A stretch of 64,000 bases of DNA from Streptomyces sp. AJS327 (GCF_013450295.1 NZ_SKBR01000002.1:186001-250000); one strand, 5' to 3'. Shown: positions 35,453 to 43,747, numbered from the stretch's first letter. Notes: a model not told the origin generated them from the letters alone. Program-made: numbers and translations.

Positions 35453-35820
35453 GGCTCCTCTGCGGCGGGGTGCTGGGCTATGGGACGAAGCGGTTCTCCA
35501 GGTCAGCGATCGATGCACAGCCGCTGGCTCCGCGACCTGCGTGGTCCGGTGGCGGCACCACGTCGGGTGGTTGGCACCGAGATCCAATCTACGTGAGCGG
35601 CGTTGCGACGACACGCGTGGAGCAGCTTGAGCCAGCAGCCGCTTTGGCGCCCGTTCTGTGTGTGCCCGATGGGCCGTCAGAATGGCTCTGACCAGGTATG
35701 ACTCTCTCGCGGCTGGAGGCAGACCATGAGATGTCTCCCGAACTGGGGGCGTATGTGGGACGGGGAGCTTAAGACGAGGGTGGAAAACGGGGCAAAGTGC
35801 CCTCCAAGGCAACGAAAAGG
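35453..35820. other. Intergenic region after pPIWI-RE operon, no gene seen
   Basis: No reading frame here has a plausible product or ribosome-binding site. Short frames on both strands lack recognisable domains. Base composition is clearly lower in GC than the flanking operon. A DNA remnant from island insertion is possible but nothing can be named. Confidence 0.5.
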
Positions 35821-35846
35821 CCCTCCGCAAGTGGTCTTGCGGAGGG
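35821..35846 (-). terminator. Intrinsic terminator downstream of tRNA-Arg
   Basis: CCCTCCGCAAG (35821-35831) pairs perfectly with CTTGCGGAGGG (35836-35846) around a 4-base TGGT loop, with one further G-C pair outside. On the minus strand the hairpin is followed by CCTTTTCG, so it terminates the tRNA transcript, and it may also stop transcripts from the pPIWI-RE operon. Confidence 0.75.
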
Positions 35847-35877
35847 CTCGAATTGGCCTCTGACCTGCATAAACGTG

Positions 35878-35950
35878 CGCCCCCGGCAGGACTCGAACCT
35901 GCGGCCAAGCGCTTAGAAGGCGCCTGCTCTGTCCACTTAACTGGGCAGGC
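35878..35950 (-). tRNA. tRNA-Arg, anticodon TCT (acceptor stem imperfect)
   Basis: A 73-base cloverleaf folds on the minus strand: acceptor GCCTGCC, anticodon stem GGCGC/GCGCT fully paired around loop CTTCTAA (anticodon TCT, reading AGA), T-arm GCAGG-TTCGAGT-CCTGC perfect, and discriminator G. CCA is not encoded. The acceptor pairs GCCTGCC with CGGGGGC, giving two mismatches (positions 5 and 7) and one G-T wobble, and one D-stem pair is broken. The 3' half is thus clean and the 5' half divergent. This could be a degenerate or hybrid tRNA formed by integration of the element lying on its 3' side (towards lower coordinates). Confidence 0.78.
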
Positions 35951-36420
35951 TTACCTGCGAGAGTGCAGAAGCTCTTGATGGTGTCCGAGCGGCCGTGGGG
36001 CATACGTGGAATCTCTGGGACGCTGGCGCGGGTCCGGAGGTCCGGATGTAACAGTTTGGATCTCGGGCTGAGCCCCGGAGTTGACGTCGGCCTCCTAGGC
36101 GACCGCGAGCGCATGCGCTGCATCACCCGGCGTGGATCAGGGCGATGACGCAAGACGGGAGCGACATGCTGTCGCTGTCTCATGAGCCTGATCTGGCCTG
36201 CGTGGAAGGCTTGCAGACTTCGTACATGTGCGGGCACCGTCGGGTACATTTGGTGACCTTGGGTTTTCTCGAGCTAGTTTGCGGCGCCCGTGCTGGATAG
36301 GTGCTGGATGCTCAGGAATTTCCGCAGGTCAGAGCCTCGTGGTGGAGTTCCGCTTCAACGTGTAGTACGCGTGGGGTCGGTGTCGGCTGGTCTGGTGCCC
36401 GTGGGGAGGGTGGCCGCTGG
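35951..36420. other. Intergenic region, no gene seen; contains one copy of a 24-bp direct repeat
   Basis: No convincing coding frame. The stretch just upstream of the reductase end includes GTGCTGGAT twice (36291-36299 and 36301-36309) and the first copy of the direct repeat at 36338-36361. Frames crossing the tRNA are spurious. Confidence 0.45.
36338..36361 (+). repeat. 24-bp direct repeat, left copy
   Basis: Matches 38033-38056 at 23 of 24 positions; the shared core is GAGTTCCGCTTCAACGT. Both copies end just before a stop codon in the frame VVEFRFNV, so they may be remnants of the 3' end of a coding sequence. Confidence 0.6.
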
Positions 36421-36963
36421 CTAGCGGAGCACGCGGTAGCGGAGGTGGGTCTCGCTCGCGAAGGCTGACGTGTCGAGACGTTCCAGCTCGACGCGCTGCC
36501 CCAGGCCCGCGAACAGCGAGATGCCGTCGCCGAGCAGGACCGGGGCAACATCGAGGTGGAGTTCGTCGACGAGGCCGAGCCGGAGGCACTGCCTCGCGAT
36601 GCTTCCGCCGAGCAGGCTGACCCATCGGTCACCGGCCGCCCGCGCGGCTCGCTCGACGGCCTCCGCGATGTCGTCGACCACGAAGGTGTACGTGACGCCG
36701 TCGTGCTCGATCGGCTCATGAGGGATGTGGGTCAAGAGGTAGACCGGCACGTTCAGGAGGCCGCCGTAGGGGATCTCGCCGTCCTCGATGGTCTGGGTCC
36801 TGTTCGCTCCTCCGACCACGGCACCGACCCTGCTCGTGACCTGCTGGACGACGGCGTCATCCTCGGGAGCGGAGGGGCGGCCGAACATCCAGTCGACCCC
36901 GCCGTCCGCTTCCGCCAGGAACCCGTCCAGCGTGATGGTCGCGTGGACGATCACCGTGGTCAT
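36421..36963 (-). CDS. Dihydrofolate reductase / RibD C-terminal family protein
   Basis: 180 residues. The start MTTVIVHATITLDGFLAEADGGVDW is the typical opening of the RibD_C/DHFR-like family, and LLGGSIARQCLRLGLVDELHLDVAPVLLG is the conserved NADPH-binding and C-terminal signature. Such stand-alone proteins are probable NADPH-dependent reductases of unknown substrate and are not the folate-pathway DHFR. The start at 36963 has GAGGAG upstream. A TetR-type gene remnant lies divergently upstream, which presumably once controlled it. Confidence 0.9.
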   Translation of the reverse strand: MTTVIVHATITLDGFLAEADGGVDWMFGRPSAPEDDAVVQQVTSRVGAVVGGANRTQTIEDGEIPYGGLLNVPVYLLTHIPHEPIEHDGVTYTFVVDDIAEAVERAARAAGDRWVSLLGGSIARQCLRLGLVDELHLDVAPVLLGDGISLFAGLGQRVELERLDTSAFASETHLRYRVLR

Positions 36964-37070
36964 CGCGTGCTCCTCGGCCGAAGAGGTGAGTCAGTCGACT
37001 CGCCTCCGGCATCATGCCCGTGGAGGAGAAAGGTGAGTCAAGTGGCCTGCCACTACGGGAGGTTGGGTGG

Positions 37071-37331
37071 ATGACGCGCGGACGCTCCGGGTACCACCGT
37101 GCGGTGGCCGAGACGAACCGCGAGACGATCCTCGCCGGGCCGCCCGGCTGTTCCTGGAGTCCGGATACGACCGCACACCGCTGGCCCGCATCGCTCAGCA
37201 GGCGGGCGTGTCCCGTCGTCGGTCTTGGCCCCGCCTCGTGCACGGGTACCTGGTCGATCACCGACGCCGAGCAGGAAACGGTCGTCGAGGGCGCGGCTCG
37301 GACCATCACGGCCCGTTACGCCACTCCTTGA
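37071..37331 (+). pseudogene. TetR-family regulator remnant
   Basis: From ATG 37071 the frame reads GYHRAVAETNRETILA, the start of a TetR helix-turn-helix. The continuation RAARLFLESGYDRTPLARIAQQAGVSR is in another frame, beginning near 37138, so about one base is missing or added. After GVSR the recognisable domain is lost. Only the N-terminal DNA-binding region is left and no full-length frame exists. It is divergent from the reductase gene at 36421-36963. Confidence 0.7.
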
Positions 37332-37579
37332 CGCGAGCAGTCGCGTGACGGCTGCGACTTCCGCGGCTCGTCGCGCGGCGCTGCTCGGTCCTCGACCTGC
37401 CGCACGTGATCGGGCCGCGTGCCGACCGGCAGCGGGATGGTCGTGCGAGAACACCCGCGGCCCCGATCGATCGCCGCATGGGCGAAGGTGGACCTCAGGA
37501 CGCCGGAGACTGACAGGATGTGACCGCTCAGTTGGGCCGGTAGCCGGACGCGGGTGCAACGCCACGAGAGGAGAGGGAG

Positions 37580-37990
37580 ATGACGTCGAACGCGGATCTC
37601 GTCGCGCGGATCCGGGATCGTGGCCTCCCGGATGTCGTCTCGCGCATCGCGACGGAGGGGGGCGAGGCAGTCAGCCCGGCGCTGTTCCACCGCGCGGAGG
37701 CCGTGTGGACGGAGACGGCCGAAGCCGTGATGAGCGGTACGGCTGAGGACCTCGTACCACTGTGGTCCTGCGACACGACGCACGCCTTCGCCGGGCACGG
37801 CAGGTTCATCGTGTGGTCCGCCGAGAGCGACGAGCCGTACGCGGTCTTTGACACGTTCGCCGAGCTGGTGCGGGACCTGCTCACCGACCTCTACGAAGAC
37901 GAAGAGGGGGACGACGAGCGCTCGCGCATCGCCCACCTTCTGCTCCCGCCGGACGACGCCGTCACGGCGCTCGTGCCGCTCGAACGCTGA
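37580..37990 (+). CDS. Small hypothetical protein, possibly SUKH/SMI1-like
   Basis: 136 residues, acidic, no signal peptide or membrane segment. ATG 37580 has GGAGAGGGAG immediately upstream. The segment VPLWSCDTTHAFAGHGRFIVWSAESDEPYAVFDTFAELVRDLL is reminiscent of SMI1/KNR4 (SUKH) proteins, which often serve as immunity proteins against polymorphic toxins, but the match is only by eye. The second copy of the 24-bp repeat lies 43 bp after its stop. Confidence 0.6.
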   Translation: MTSNADLVARIRDRGLPDVVSRIATEGGEAVSPALFHRAEAVWTETAEAVMSGTAEDLVPLWSCDTTHAFAGHGRFIVWSAESDEPYAVFDTFAELVRDLLTDLYEDEEGDDERSRIAHLLLPPDDAVTALVPLER

Positions 37991-38032
37991 CGTACCTCCG
38001 CACGTCGGTGCGGATGGTTCTCTCCGCCTGAA

Positions 38033-38056
38033 CGTGGTCGAGTTCCGCTTCAACGT
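38033..38056 (+). repeat. 24-bp direct repeat, right copy
   Basis: Pairs with 36338-36361 (one mismatch, at the seventh base). The two copies are 1695 bp apart in the same orientation and bracket the reductase gene, the TetR remnant and the SUKH-like gene. Confidence 0.6.
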
Positions 38057-38096
38057 CTGAGGTCGCGGGTTTCCGGCGTGGGGCGGCTGTCGTCGG

Positions 38097-39338
38097 TCAG
38101 ACGGTGGCGCGGGCTGGCTCGGTGTCGGGGCGGCTGCCGTCGCGCAGGTACCGGCTGGTGAGCGCGGGGAGGATCGTCAGCAGGGCGAGGACGGCCAGCA
38201 CGACGCCGAGGACCATCGGGGCGCGGAGGCCGTGCGCCGGAATCAGGGCCGACCCGATCGCCGAGCCGAGGATGACGCCGAGGGTGATGAACGACGCGTG
38301 GATCGTGTTGACCAACGGCGCCGTGCTGCCCGCGCGTTGGACACGCACCGCCATGGCCGGGTTCATGGTCACCCCGGCCAGGCCGATGCCGAGGACGAAG
38401 GCCAGGGCCAGCGGCGGGACGTCGGTGAAGAGCGCGAACCCGGTCAGGAAGACCGCGTTGAGCCCCGTGCCGGTCAGCAGGGTGGAGATGGTGTGCCGGT
38501 CGGCGAGGCGGGCGACGATGGTGTTGCCGACGAGCGTCGCGGCGCCGTAGGCGAGCAGGAGCAGCGGGACGAGGTTCTGGGAGAACCCGGTGATCCCGGT
38601 GAGGACCGGCGTGAGGAAGCTGAACGCCGAGAACGTGGCCCCGATGATCAGGGTGCTGGAGACGAGGGCCAGGACGAACTGGGGGCGGCGCAGTACCGCG
38701 AGTTCCTCCCGTATGGAGGGCCGCGCCGCTTCGGGCGCCGCCGAGGCGGCCGGGTTCCGGACGTACCTGATGGTCAGGGCGGCCGCGAGCAGGGTGAGCC
38801 CCGAGATCGCCCAGAAGGCGGCCTGCCAGCCGAAGCGTCCGCCGACGAAGGTTGCCAGTGGCAGCCCGAGCAGGGTTCCGAGCATCAGCCCGCTCATCGC
38901 GACCCCGCTAGCGCGGCCCCGTACGCGCTCGTCCACGAGGCGTGCGCTGAGTGACACGCCGATACCGAAGAACGCCTGGGAGGCGACGCCGCTGATGATC
39001 CGGGCGACCACCATGACCGGGTACGAGGACGCCAGTGCGGCGATGACGTTGCCGACGAGGAAGACCGCGAAGATCGTGAGCAGCGCGGTCTTCGGCGGAA
39101 CCCGTAGCAGGGCGACGGTCAGGGCTGGACCGCCGACCGTCATCGCCACGGCGAAGACCGTGACGAGGTAGCCGATCTGCTCGATCCCGGTGCCGAGTCC
39201 CTCGGCGAGCTGGGGCATGAGACCCGCGACGGCGAACTCGCTGGTCGTCATCGCGAGGATGCCCGCGGCGAGGACGTAGACGGCCAGCGGGACCGCCGGG
39301 GAAGAGGTGTGGGTGGTCGGGGAGGTCATGGTGTCCAT
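38097..39338 (-). CDS. MFS exporter, DHA1 (drug:proton antiporter) type
   Basis: 413 residues with about 12 hydrophobic segments and the DHA1 features: an early helix ending TTSEFAVAGLMPQLAE, RIISGVASQAFFGIG, and GRASGVAMSGLMLGTLLGLPLA, resembling AraJ/Cmx-type efflux proteins. It sits in the inner membrane and probably exports a small toxic compound. A TetR regulator lies 63 bp upstream on the same strand, with a matching palindrome directly before each gene. The ATG at 39338 is only 7 nt from the palindrome; ATG 39329 is an alternative. Substrate cannot be predicted. Confidence 0.92.
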   Translation of the reverse strand: MDTMTSPTTHTSSPAVPLAVYVLAAGILAMTTSEFAVAGLMPQLAEGLGTGIEQIGYLVTVFAVAMTVGGPALTVALLRVPPKTALLTIFAVFLVGNVIAALASSYPVMVVARIISGVASQAFFGIGVSLSARLVDERVRGRASGVAMSGLMLGTLLGLPLATFVGGRFGWQAAFWAISGLTLLAAALTIRYVRNPAASAAPEAARPSIREELAVLRRPQFVLALVSSTLIIGATFSAFSFLTPVLTGITGFSQNLVPLLLLAYGAATLVGNTIVARLADRHTISTLLTGTGLNAVFLTGFALFTDVPPLALAFVLGIGLAGVTMNPAMAVRVQRAGSTAPLVNTIHASFITLGVILGSAIGSALIPAHGLRAPMVLGVVLAVLALLTILPALTSRYLRDGSRPDTEPARATV

Positions 39339-39344
39339 TTCTGT

Positions 39345-39360
39345 GATTGAGAATCCAAAA
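39345..39360 (-). promoter_or_regulatory. Candidate TetR operator before MFS gene
   Basis: On the minus strand TTTTGGATTCTCAATC, an imperfect TTTTG-N6-CAAAA inverted repeat. It matches the site before the TetR gene (40027-40042) at 11 of 16 positions, with both half-sites largely kept. It overlaps the expected leader of the exporter, so binding would block expression. Confidence 0.5.
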
Positions 39361-39399
39361 TCAGGGCGCGCGAAAACCCGCCCGGGTCTCGGGTGTTGA

Positions 39400-40002
39400 T
39401 CAGTCCAGGAGGGCGCTCAGCCCGGCCAGGGCGATCCGCCGGAGCCTCTCGGGATCCATGCCGGTCTGGGCGGTGACGCGCAGGCCCGAGATGACGGTGT
39501 TGACGAGGACGGCCCCGTTCTCGGCGTCCATGCCGTCCGCGATGGAGCCGTCGATCCGGCCCGCGCGGATGACCCCCGCCAGCAGGGCGGTCCGGGCGCG
39601 CAGGTCGTGGTCGAGGAGGCGGGCGACGCGGTCGTCCCGCTCGCGCAGGTCCGGGCTCATGAGGCTCTGCACGACCATGCATCCGGCGGCGTGGCCGTCG
39701 CGGGCGGCGACCTCCTCCTCGCCGATCACGACGTCGACCAGCGCGCGCAGCCGGTCCGCGCCGCTGAGCGCGTCGTCTTCCAGGAGGGCCGTCTGGCGCT
39801 CGCGGACCGCCTCGACGTAGCGCTCCAGGGCGCGCGCGAACAGGTCGTCCTTCGAGGTGAACGCGTTGTACAGGCTGCTGCGCCGGACGCCCGCCGCCTC
39901 GCAGAGCCGCTCGGTGGAGGTGTCGGCGAAGCCGTGCACCCGGAACTCACCGGCGGCGGCGTCGAGTACCGCGGTCTCGTCGAACGTGCGTGGTCGTCCC
40001 AT
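39400..40002 (-). CDS. TetR-family repressor, probably of the MFS exporter
   Basis: 200 residues from ATG 40002 (a GTG three codons earlier is possible). GRPRTFDETAVLDAAAGEFRVHGFADTSTERLCEAAGVRRSSLYNAFTSK is a complete TetR helix-turn-helix, and the remaining 150 residues form the helical ligand domain. It is followed on the same strand by the exporter. Palindromes before both genes suggest autoregulation and control of the pump. Confidence 0.92.
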   Translation of the reverse strand: MGRPRTFDETAVLDAAAGEFRVHGFADTSTERLCEAAGVRRSSLYNAFTSKDDLFARALERYVEAVRERQTALLEDDALSGADRLRALVDVVIGEEEVAARDGHAAGCMVVQSLMSPDLRERDDRVARLLDHDLRARTALLAGVIRAGRIDGSIADGMDAENGAVLVNTVISGLRVTAQTGMDPERLRRIALAGLSALLD

Positions 40003-40026
40003 GGCGGCCACGCTATCACGTTATGT

Positions 40027-40042
40027 ATTTGGGAGTACAAAA
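40027..40042 (-). promoter_or_regulatory. Candidate TetR operator before the tetR gene
   Basis: On the minus strand TTTTGTACTCCCAAAT, a TTTTG-N6-CAAAa inverted repeat 25 nt upstream of the regulator start. Related to the site at 39345-39360. Confidence 0.5.
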
Positions 40043-40047
40043 CTGCT

Positions 40048-40362
40048 CCCGGGGTCGTCGAGCTGTCGCTCGACGCCGTCGCGGGGGACGGCCCCGTGCT
40101 GCTGGCCGACGTGGTCGCGGAGCAGGAGCTCGACCGCTTCGCGACCGGCACGCGCTGGCGGGTGCGCGTGTTCGACGGGCCGCCCCGGGACCGGGTACTG
40201 CTCGCCGCCGAGCACGAGGACGTGGTCCGGATCGGCCACGACCTGGGCACCGTCCTCCGTGGGCCCGGAGCGATCAGCGTGCACGACCGCCCGCGTGAGG
40301 CGGCCGACGAGACCCGGGCGGCCGGTCCCGGATCGGTCCTGCTGCGGTGGAGCCGGACGTGA
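40048..40362 (+). pseudogene. Truncated paralogue of the 41.4-43.0 kb membrane-protein family
   Basis: The frame ending at 40362 encodes LADVVAEQELDRFATGTRWRVRVFDG... and EHEDVVRIGHDLGTVLRG. It aligns by eye with LADLVEESWRDRFTPGSRWEVHAF and EEVVRLGYNLDGVRLGG of the protein at 41415-41894, and with the protein at 41891-42991. It lacks the N-terminal membrane helix and PALDR-P-RTATV segment that both intact copies have, and no good start codon precedes it; the frame runs back into the tetR promoter. It appears to be a 5'-truncated copy. Confidence 0.6.
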
Positions 40363-40528
40363 CGTCCCGGGTCCGGACGGGATGGGAACTCGGGCCCGGT
40401 GTGGCGCGGTCTCGCCGGGCCGGGGCCGGACCCGCCGCCGCGGCTTCCGGCACCGTGAGCCGCTCCGGTCCCGACGCTCTCGGCACCCGTCGGCCGCGCG
40501 CCGCGCCGGGGTTCGCCGTGCGACGGGG

Positions 40529-41425
40529 TCAGCCGTCGGGGCGTTCCGTGGGTGGCGCGAGGAACGGGGAGAGGGCTTCGGCTGTCGCGTCGGTCGCCGC
40601 CCAGAACGCGGGTGAGGCGAGCGGCCAGAATCCGCCGCGGTGGACGAGGAAGAGCTGGTCACCGACGATCTCGACCTGCGTAGTGCCGCCGAGGCGGGAG
40701 ACGTGACCGAGGAGGCGGGTCTCGTCGAGGAGCCGGGCGAGCGGTGGGTGGCCGGGGTTCGCGCACCAGACTCGGTAGCCGTCCGCGCCGTCGGTCGGGG
40801 TGACCGAGCGCAGGCGGCGTGGAGGGGCCGCGGTGTGCCGCGCGGCGAAGAAGTGCGGAAGCGTCTCCCGGAGCCGGAAGACGGCGTAGCCCGCCTCGGA
40901 CCAGTACGACTCGGCGCCCTCCCAGTCGCGTTCCTCCCGGTAGTTGGCGACGAGGAACCCGCCGGGGCCCGGGGCGGTGAGGCGGTCGAGGTGCGCGCGG
41001 GTGGGTGAGGCGGAGTCGAACAGGTCCGCCGCGGGACGCGGCACGTCCGGGGTCGGCTCGTAGTCCAGACCGTTCGCGTGGGCGAACCGCGTGAGCCGGT
41101 ACCGTTCGCGGGTCTTCGGCCCCCAGTGATCCAGGCGCCGCACTCCCAGGGCGACCAGCGCCGTGAGGAGGATGCCGCCGGTCCACAGCGCCGACATGGA
41201 TACGCTCAGCAGGGTGACCCCCTCCGTCAGCAGCAGCCCGGCGGGGACGGCTGGCAGTCCGAGGAGGAGGAGCACCGTCAGGATCGCGTACCGGTACCGG
41301 TGCGAGCCCGGCACGGCCAGGTCGCTCCCGTGGTCACCAGCGCGGGCGGCCCGTTTGAAGTCCCGCCAGTCCGGCCCCGTGGGACGCGGCACGAGGGGCG
41401 CGGTGTCCAGGCGGTCAGCGGGCAT
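40529..41425 (-). CDS. Hypothetical membrane protein
   Basis: 298 residues from ATG 41425. Two adjacent hydrophobic segments (YAILTVLLLLGLPAVPAGLLL and SALWTGGILLTALVALGV) lie near the N-terminus; the remaining 200 residues are soluble, with Trp/Tyr-rich stretches (REERDWEGAESYWSEAGYAVFRL). No family recognised. Its start overlaps the end of the upstream gene by 11 bases, so it is the third gene of a three-gene unit (42991 to 40529). Confidence 0.75.
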   Translation of the reverse strand: MPADRLDTAPLVPRPTGPDWRDFKRAARAGDHGSDLAVPGSHRYRYAILTVLLLLGLPAVPAGLLLTEGVTLLSVSMSALWTGGILLTALVALGVRRLDHWGPKTRERYRLTRFAHANGLDYEPTPDVPRPAADLFDSASPTRAHLDRLTAPGPGGFLVANYREERDWEGAESYWSEAGYAVFRLRETLPHFFAARHTAAPPRRLRSVTPTDGADGYRVWCANPGHPPLARLLDETRLLGHVSRLGGTTQVEIVGDQLFLVHRGGFWPLASPAFWAATDATAEALSPFLAPPTERPDG

Positions 41426-41894
41426 CGCGCTCACCCGCCGCGTCGTTGGCGAACCGCCACTTCCCGTGCAGGAACGGCGATCCCGGGCCGACCGGCACCG
41501 GCCCGGACTCACCACCGAGGCGGACCCCGTCCAGGTTGTACCCGAGCCGCACGACCTCCTCGTGTGCCTCGGTCAGGAACACGCGGGTGCTCGGCTCGCG
41601 GAAGGCGTGGACCTCCCACCGGCTGCCCGGTGTGAACCGGTCCCGCCAGGACTCCTCGACCAGGTCCGCCAGACCCGCCGTGCGCCGGTTCCCCTCGGCG
41701 TCGTGGTACGCGCACCAGACGACGGGTGTCCCGGTGCCGTCGCCGTCGTCGAGGTGCGTCACCGTCGCGGTGCGTGGCGTGCGGTCGAGCGCGGGGAGAG
41801 GCTTCGCGGTCGCCCGCCGCAGCCGGACCACCGTGGCGAGGGTGCTCGACAGGATCGCGCCGAGCAGCAGGTACGCCCAGATCTCCCAGCTCAT
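41415..41894 (-). CDS. Hypothetical membrane-anchored protein, family member 2
   Basis: 159 residues. One N-terminal transmembrane helix (WEIWAYLLLGAILSSTLATVV) is followed by PLPALDRTPRTATVTHL and a beta-rich domain. It is clearly paralogous to the N-terminal half of the next gene upstream. ATG 41894 overlaps the upstream stop by 4 bases. The ectodomain or cytosolic domain function is unknown; both copies contain Y/V-x-YxDAxG and an EHE or AHEE segment. Confidence 0.78.
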   Translation of the reverse strand: MSWEIWAYLLLGAILSSTLATVVRLRRATAKPLPALDRTPRTATVTHLDDGDGTGTPVVWCAYHDAEGNRRTAGLADLVEESWRDRFTPGSRWEVHAFREPSTRVFLTEAHEEVVRLGYNLDGVRLGGESGPVPVGPGSPFLHGKWRFANDAAGERDAR

Positions 41895-42991
41895 CGCACC
41901 GCCCTTCCCCGGGTGCGGCCCTTCGGGAGCGCGACGCGCGTGAGGCCGGCGCGCCGGTAGGGCGCGTCCGGGTACTCCGGCTCCCAGCTCGGGCTCGGGG
42001 TGACGAGGAGCCAACCGCCGGGCTTCGCGGGGCAGTCGCGCGCGAGGAAGGCGCCCGCGGCGTCCTCCCCGAACAGCTCGGCGGAGGTCAGCGCCCGGTA
42101 CATCAGCCACCCCGGCTCCTGCCCCCACGCGTCGGTCGCTCCCGGCCGTCCGGCCCAGATCCGGAGCGCTTCGGCGACGCGCGCCGCCCGCTCGTCGGGC
42201 GTCCGAACGTCGACGAGGATCCTCGTCGTGCTCTCGGAGTCCCCGCCGGGGATGGTGAGTGGGGAGGCGTACACCTCGCACAGGACGGGCGACGCCGCCT
42301 CCGGGACCTCCGGTTCACGGCGCCGGTCCGAGGACGAGGCGGCGGGGAGGGAGTCGTCGGGGCGCGGTACGTCAGCGAGTGGCGGCACCGGGCGGGGGCG
42401 CTCCAGCGGGGCCGCCCCGCGCGCCTCCTCCCACGCGGACGCGGGGTCGCCGGGCCACGACGTCCGCGCCCCGCGCACCGGCTGGATCCCGCGGGTCGCG
42501 TCGTTCGCGAAGGACATCACCCCGAGGACCGGGGATCCCGTCCGTGGCGCGAACTCCTGCCGCTCGGACCGGACTCGGAGTCCGTCGAGGTCGTATCCGG
42601 ACCGGGGCAGGGCGTCGTGCTCCTCCGCCAGCAGACAGCGTCCCCGGGGTTTCGCGAAGCCGAGGACCCGCCAGGTCGACCCGAGGGTGAGGCGCTCCCG
42701 CGCCGGTCCGGTGAACAGGTCGGCCAGGTACTCCCGCCGGGCGGCCCCCGCGCCGTCGGTGTACTCGACCTCGACCATCCCGAGGTCGCCGGGTTCGCCG
42801 AGGTCACCGGATCCGGAACCCGCCCGCCTCCGGGGCACCGCCCGCCCGCCGACCACGGTGGCGGTGCGCGGGACGCGGTCCAGGGTGGGGAGGGGTTCGC
42901 GGGTCGAGCCCTGGGCCCGGCGGACGAGGATGAACGCCATGACCGTCAGGACGTACGCCGCGCCGAGGCCGGTCACCACCCAGGTATCCAC
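41891..42991 (-). CDS. Hypothetical membrane-anchored protein, family member 1
   Basis: 366 residues. An N-terminal helix (WVVTGLGAAYVLTVMAFILV) and PLPTLDRVPRTATVVGG match family member 2. After a disordered Pro/Arg/Ser linker (residues 185-245) a second domain reads DSESTTRILVDVRTPDERAARVAEALRIWAG, ending LLVTPSPSWEPEYPDAPYR. No known family recognised. First gene of a three-gene unit. Confidence 0.78.
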   Translation of the reverse strand: MDTWVVTGLGAAYVLTVMAFILVRRAQGSTREPLPTLDRVPRTATVVGGRAVPRRRAGSGSGDLGEPGDLGMVEVEYTDGAGAARREYLADLFTGPARERLTLGSTWRVLGFAKPRGRCLLAEEHDALPRSGYDLDGLRVRSERQEFAPRTGSPVLGVMSFANDATRGIQPVRGARTSWPGDPASAWEEARGAAPLERPRPVPPLADVPRPDDSLPAASSSDRRREPEVPEAASPVLCEVYASPLTIPGGDSESTTRILVDVRTPDERAARVAEALRIWAGRPGATDAWGQEPGWLMYRALTSAELFGEDAAGAFLARDCPAKPGGWLLVTPSPSWEPEYPDAPYRRAGLTRVALPKGRTRGRAVR

Positions 42992-43172
42992 GAGCGTCGT
43001 CCTTTCGCGGGGGAGTGGAGCACTCGCGACGTCTCCGCCGCCGTCGGCGGGGCCGCGCGCCGTCCCACGGGGTGTGGGTGCTCGTCCGATGTCCAGGAGT
43101 GTCGCACGGGTGTTCCCGCGATCACAGAGCGCGTACCACGGGGAACCGGGCTCGCGTGGCCAGCCGGAGGGC

Positions 43173-43199
43173 GCCCCGCCCTACCCCAACGGGCGGGGC
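43173..43199 (-). terminator. Hairpin terminator after the small Fe-S subunit gene
   Basis: GCCCCGCCC (43173-43181) pairs with GGGCGGGGC (43191-43199) around a 9-base loop, 72 bp beyond the stop of the oxidoreductase operon. No T-run follows, as is usual in Streptomyces. Confidence 0.6.
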
Positions 43200-43270
43200 G
43201 GAGGGCCGTGTTGGGGCGGCCGGGCGAGGCGGCCGCTCCACGGTGGCGGTTCGCCGTGGGGGAGGGGTGC

Positions 43271-43747
43271 TCACATGGCCTCGGCGCCCGACCGGATGGC
43301 GTCGCGGATCCGCGAGTAGGTGCCGCAGCGGCAGATGTTGCGGAGGCCGTCGAGGTCGGCGTCGGTGATCTCGCGGCCCTCGTCGGAGGCCCGCCGGACC
43401 AGCGCCACGGCCGCCATGATCTGGCCGGGCTGGCAGTAGCCGCACTGGACGACGTCGTGGTCGATCCAGGCCCGCTGCATGGGATGCAGCTCCTCGTCGA
43501 CGGTGTCGGCGAGCCCCTCGATGGTGGTGACCTCGTCGGTCGGCCGGAGGTCGCCCACGGGGACGGCGCAGGGGTTGACCGCCCTGCCGTTGAGGTGGCT
43601 GGTGCACGCCTTGCAGACGTTGATGCCGCAGCCGTACTTCGGTCCGGTGATGCCGAGCACGTCGCGCAGCACCCACAGCAGCCGGACGTCCTCGGCGACG
43701 TCGACGGTGACCTCCTCGCCGTTGACGCGGAAGCGGTGCTCAGCCAT
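43271..43747 (-). CDS. iorA: Isoquinoline 1-oxidoreductase-type [2Fe-2S] subunit
   Basis: 158 residues. Two iron-sulfur sets are visible: CGINVCKACTSHLNGRAVNPC (plant-ferredoxin type) and CGYC...CRCGTY (helical type II centre), as in the small subunit of xanthine-oxidase-family molybdenum hydroxylases. It passes electrons from the molybdopterin subunit encoded just upstream (29-bp gap). The small-subunit plus 770-residue large-subunit arrangement, with no FAD subunit, is that of isoquinoline 1-oxidoreductase (IorAB) and membrane aldehyde oxidoreductases. The electron acceptor is not encoded here. Confidence 0.88.
   Translation of the reverse strand: MAEHRFRVNGEEVTVDVAEDVRLLWVLRDVLGITGPKYGCGINVCKACTSHLNGRAVNPCAVPVGDLRPTDEVTTIEGLADTVDEELHPMQRAWIDHDVVQCGYCQPGQIMAAVALVRRASDEGREITDADLDGLRNICRCGTYSRIRDAIRSGAEAM

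Noticed and set aside
35677..36249. 190-codon minus-strand frame crossing the tRNA
   Set aside because: Spurious translation of the tRNA and its terminator.
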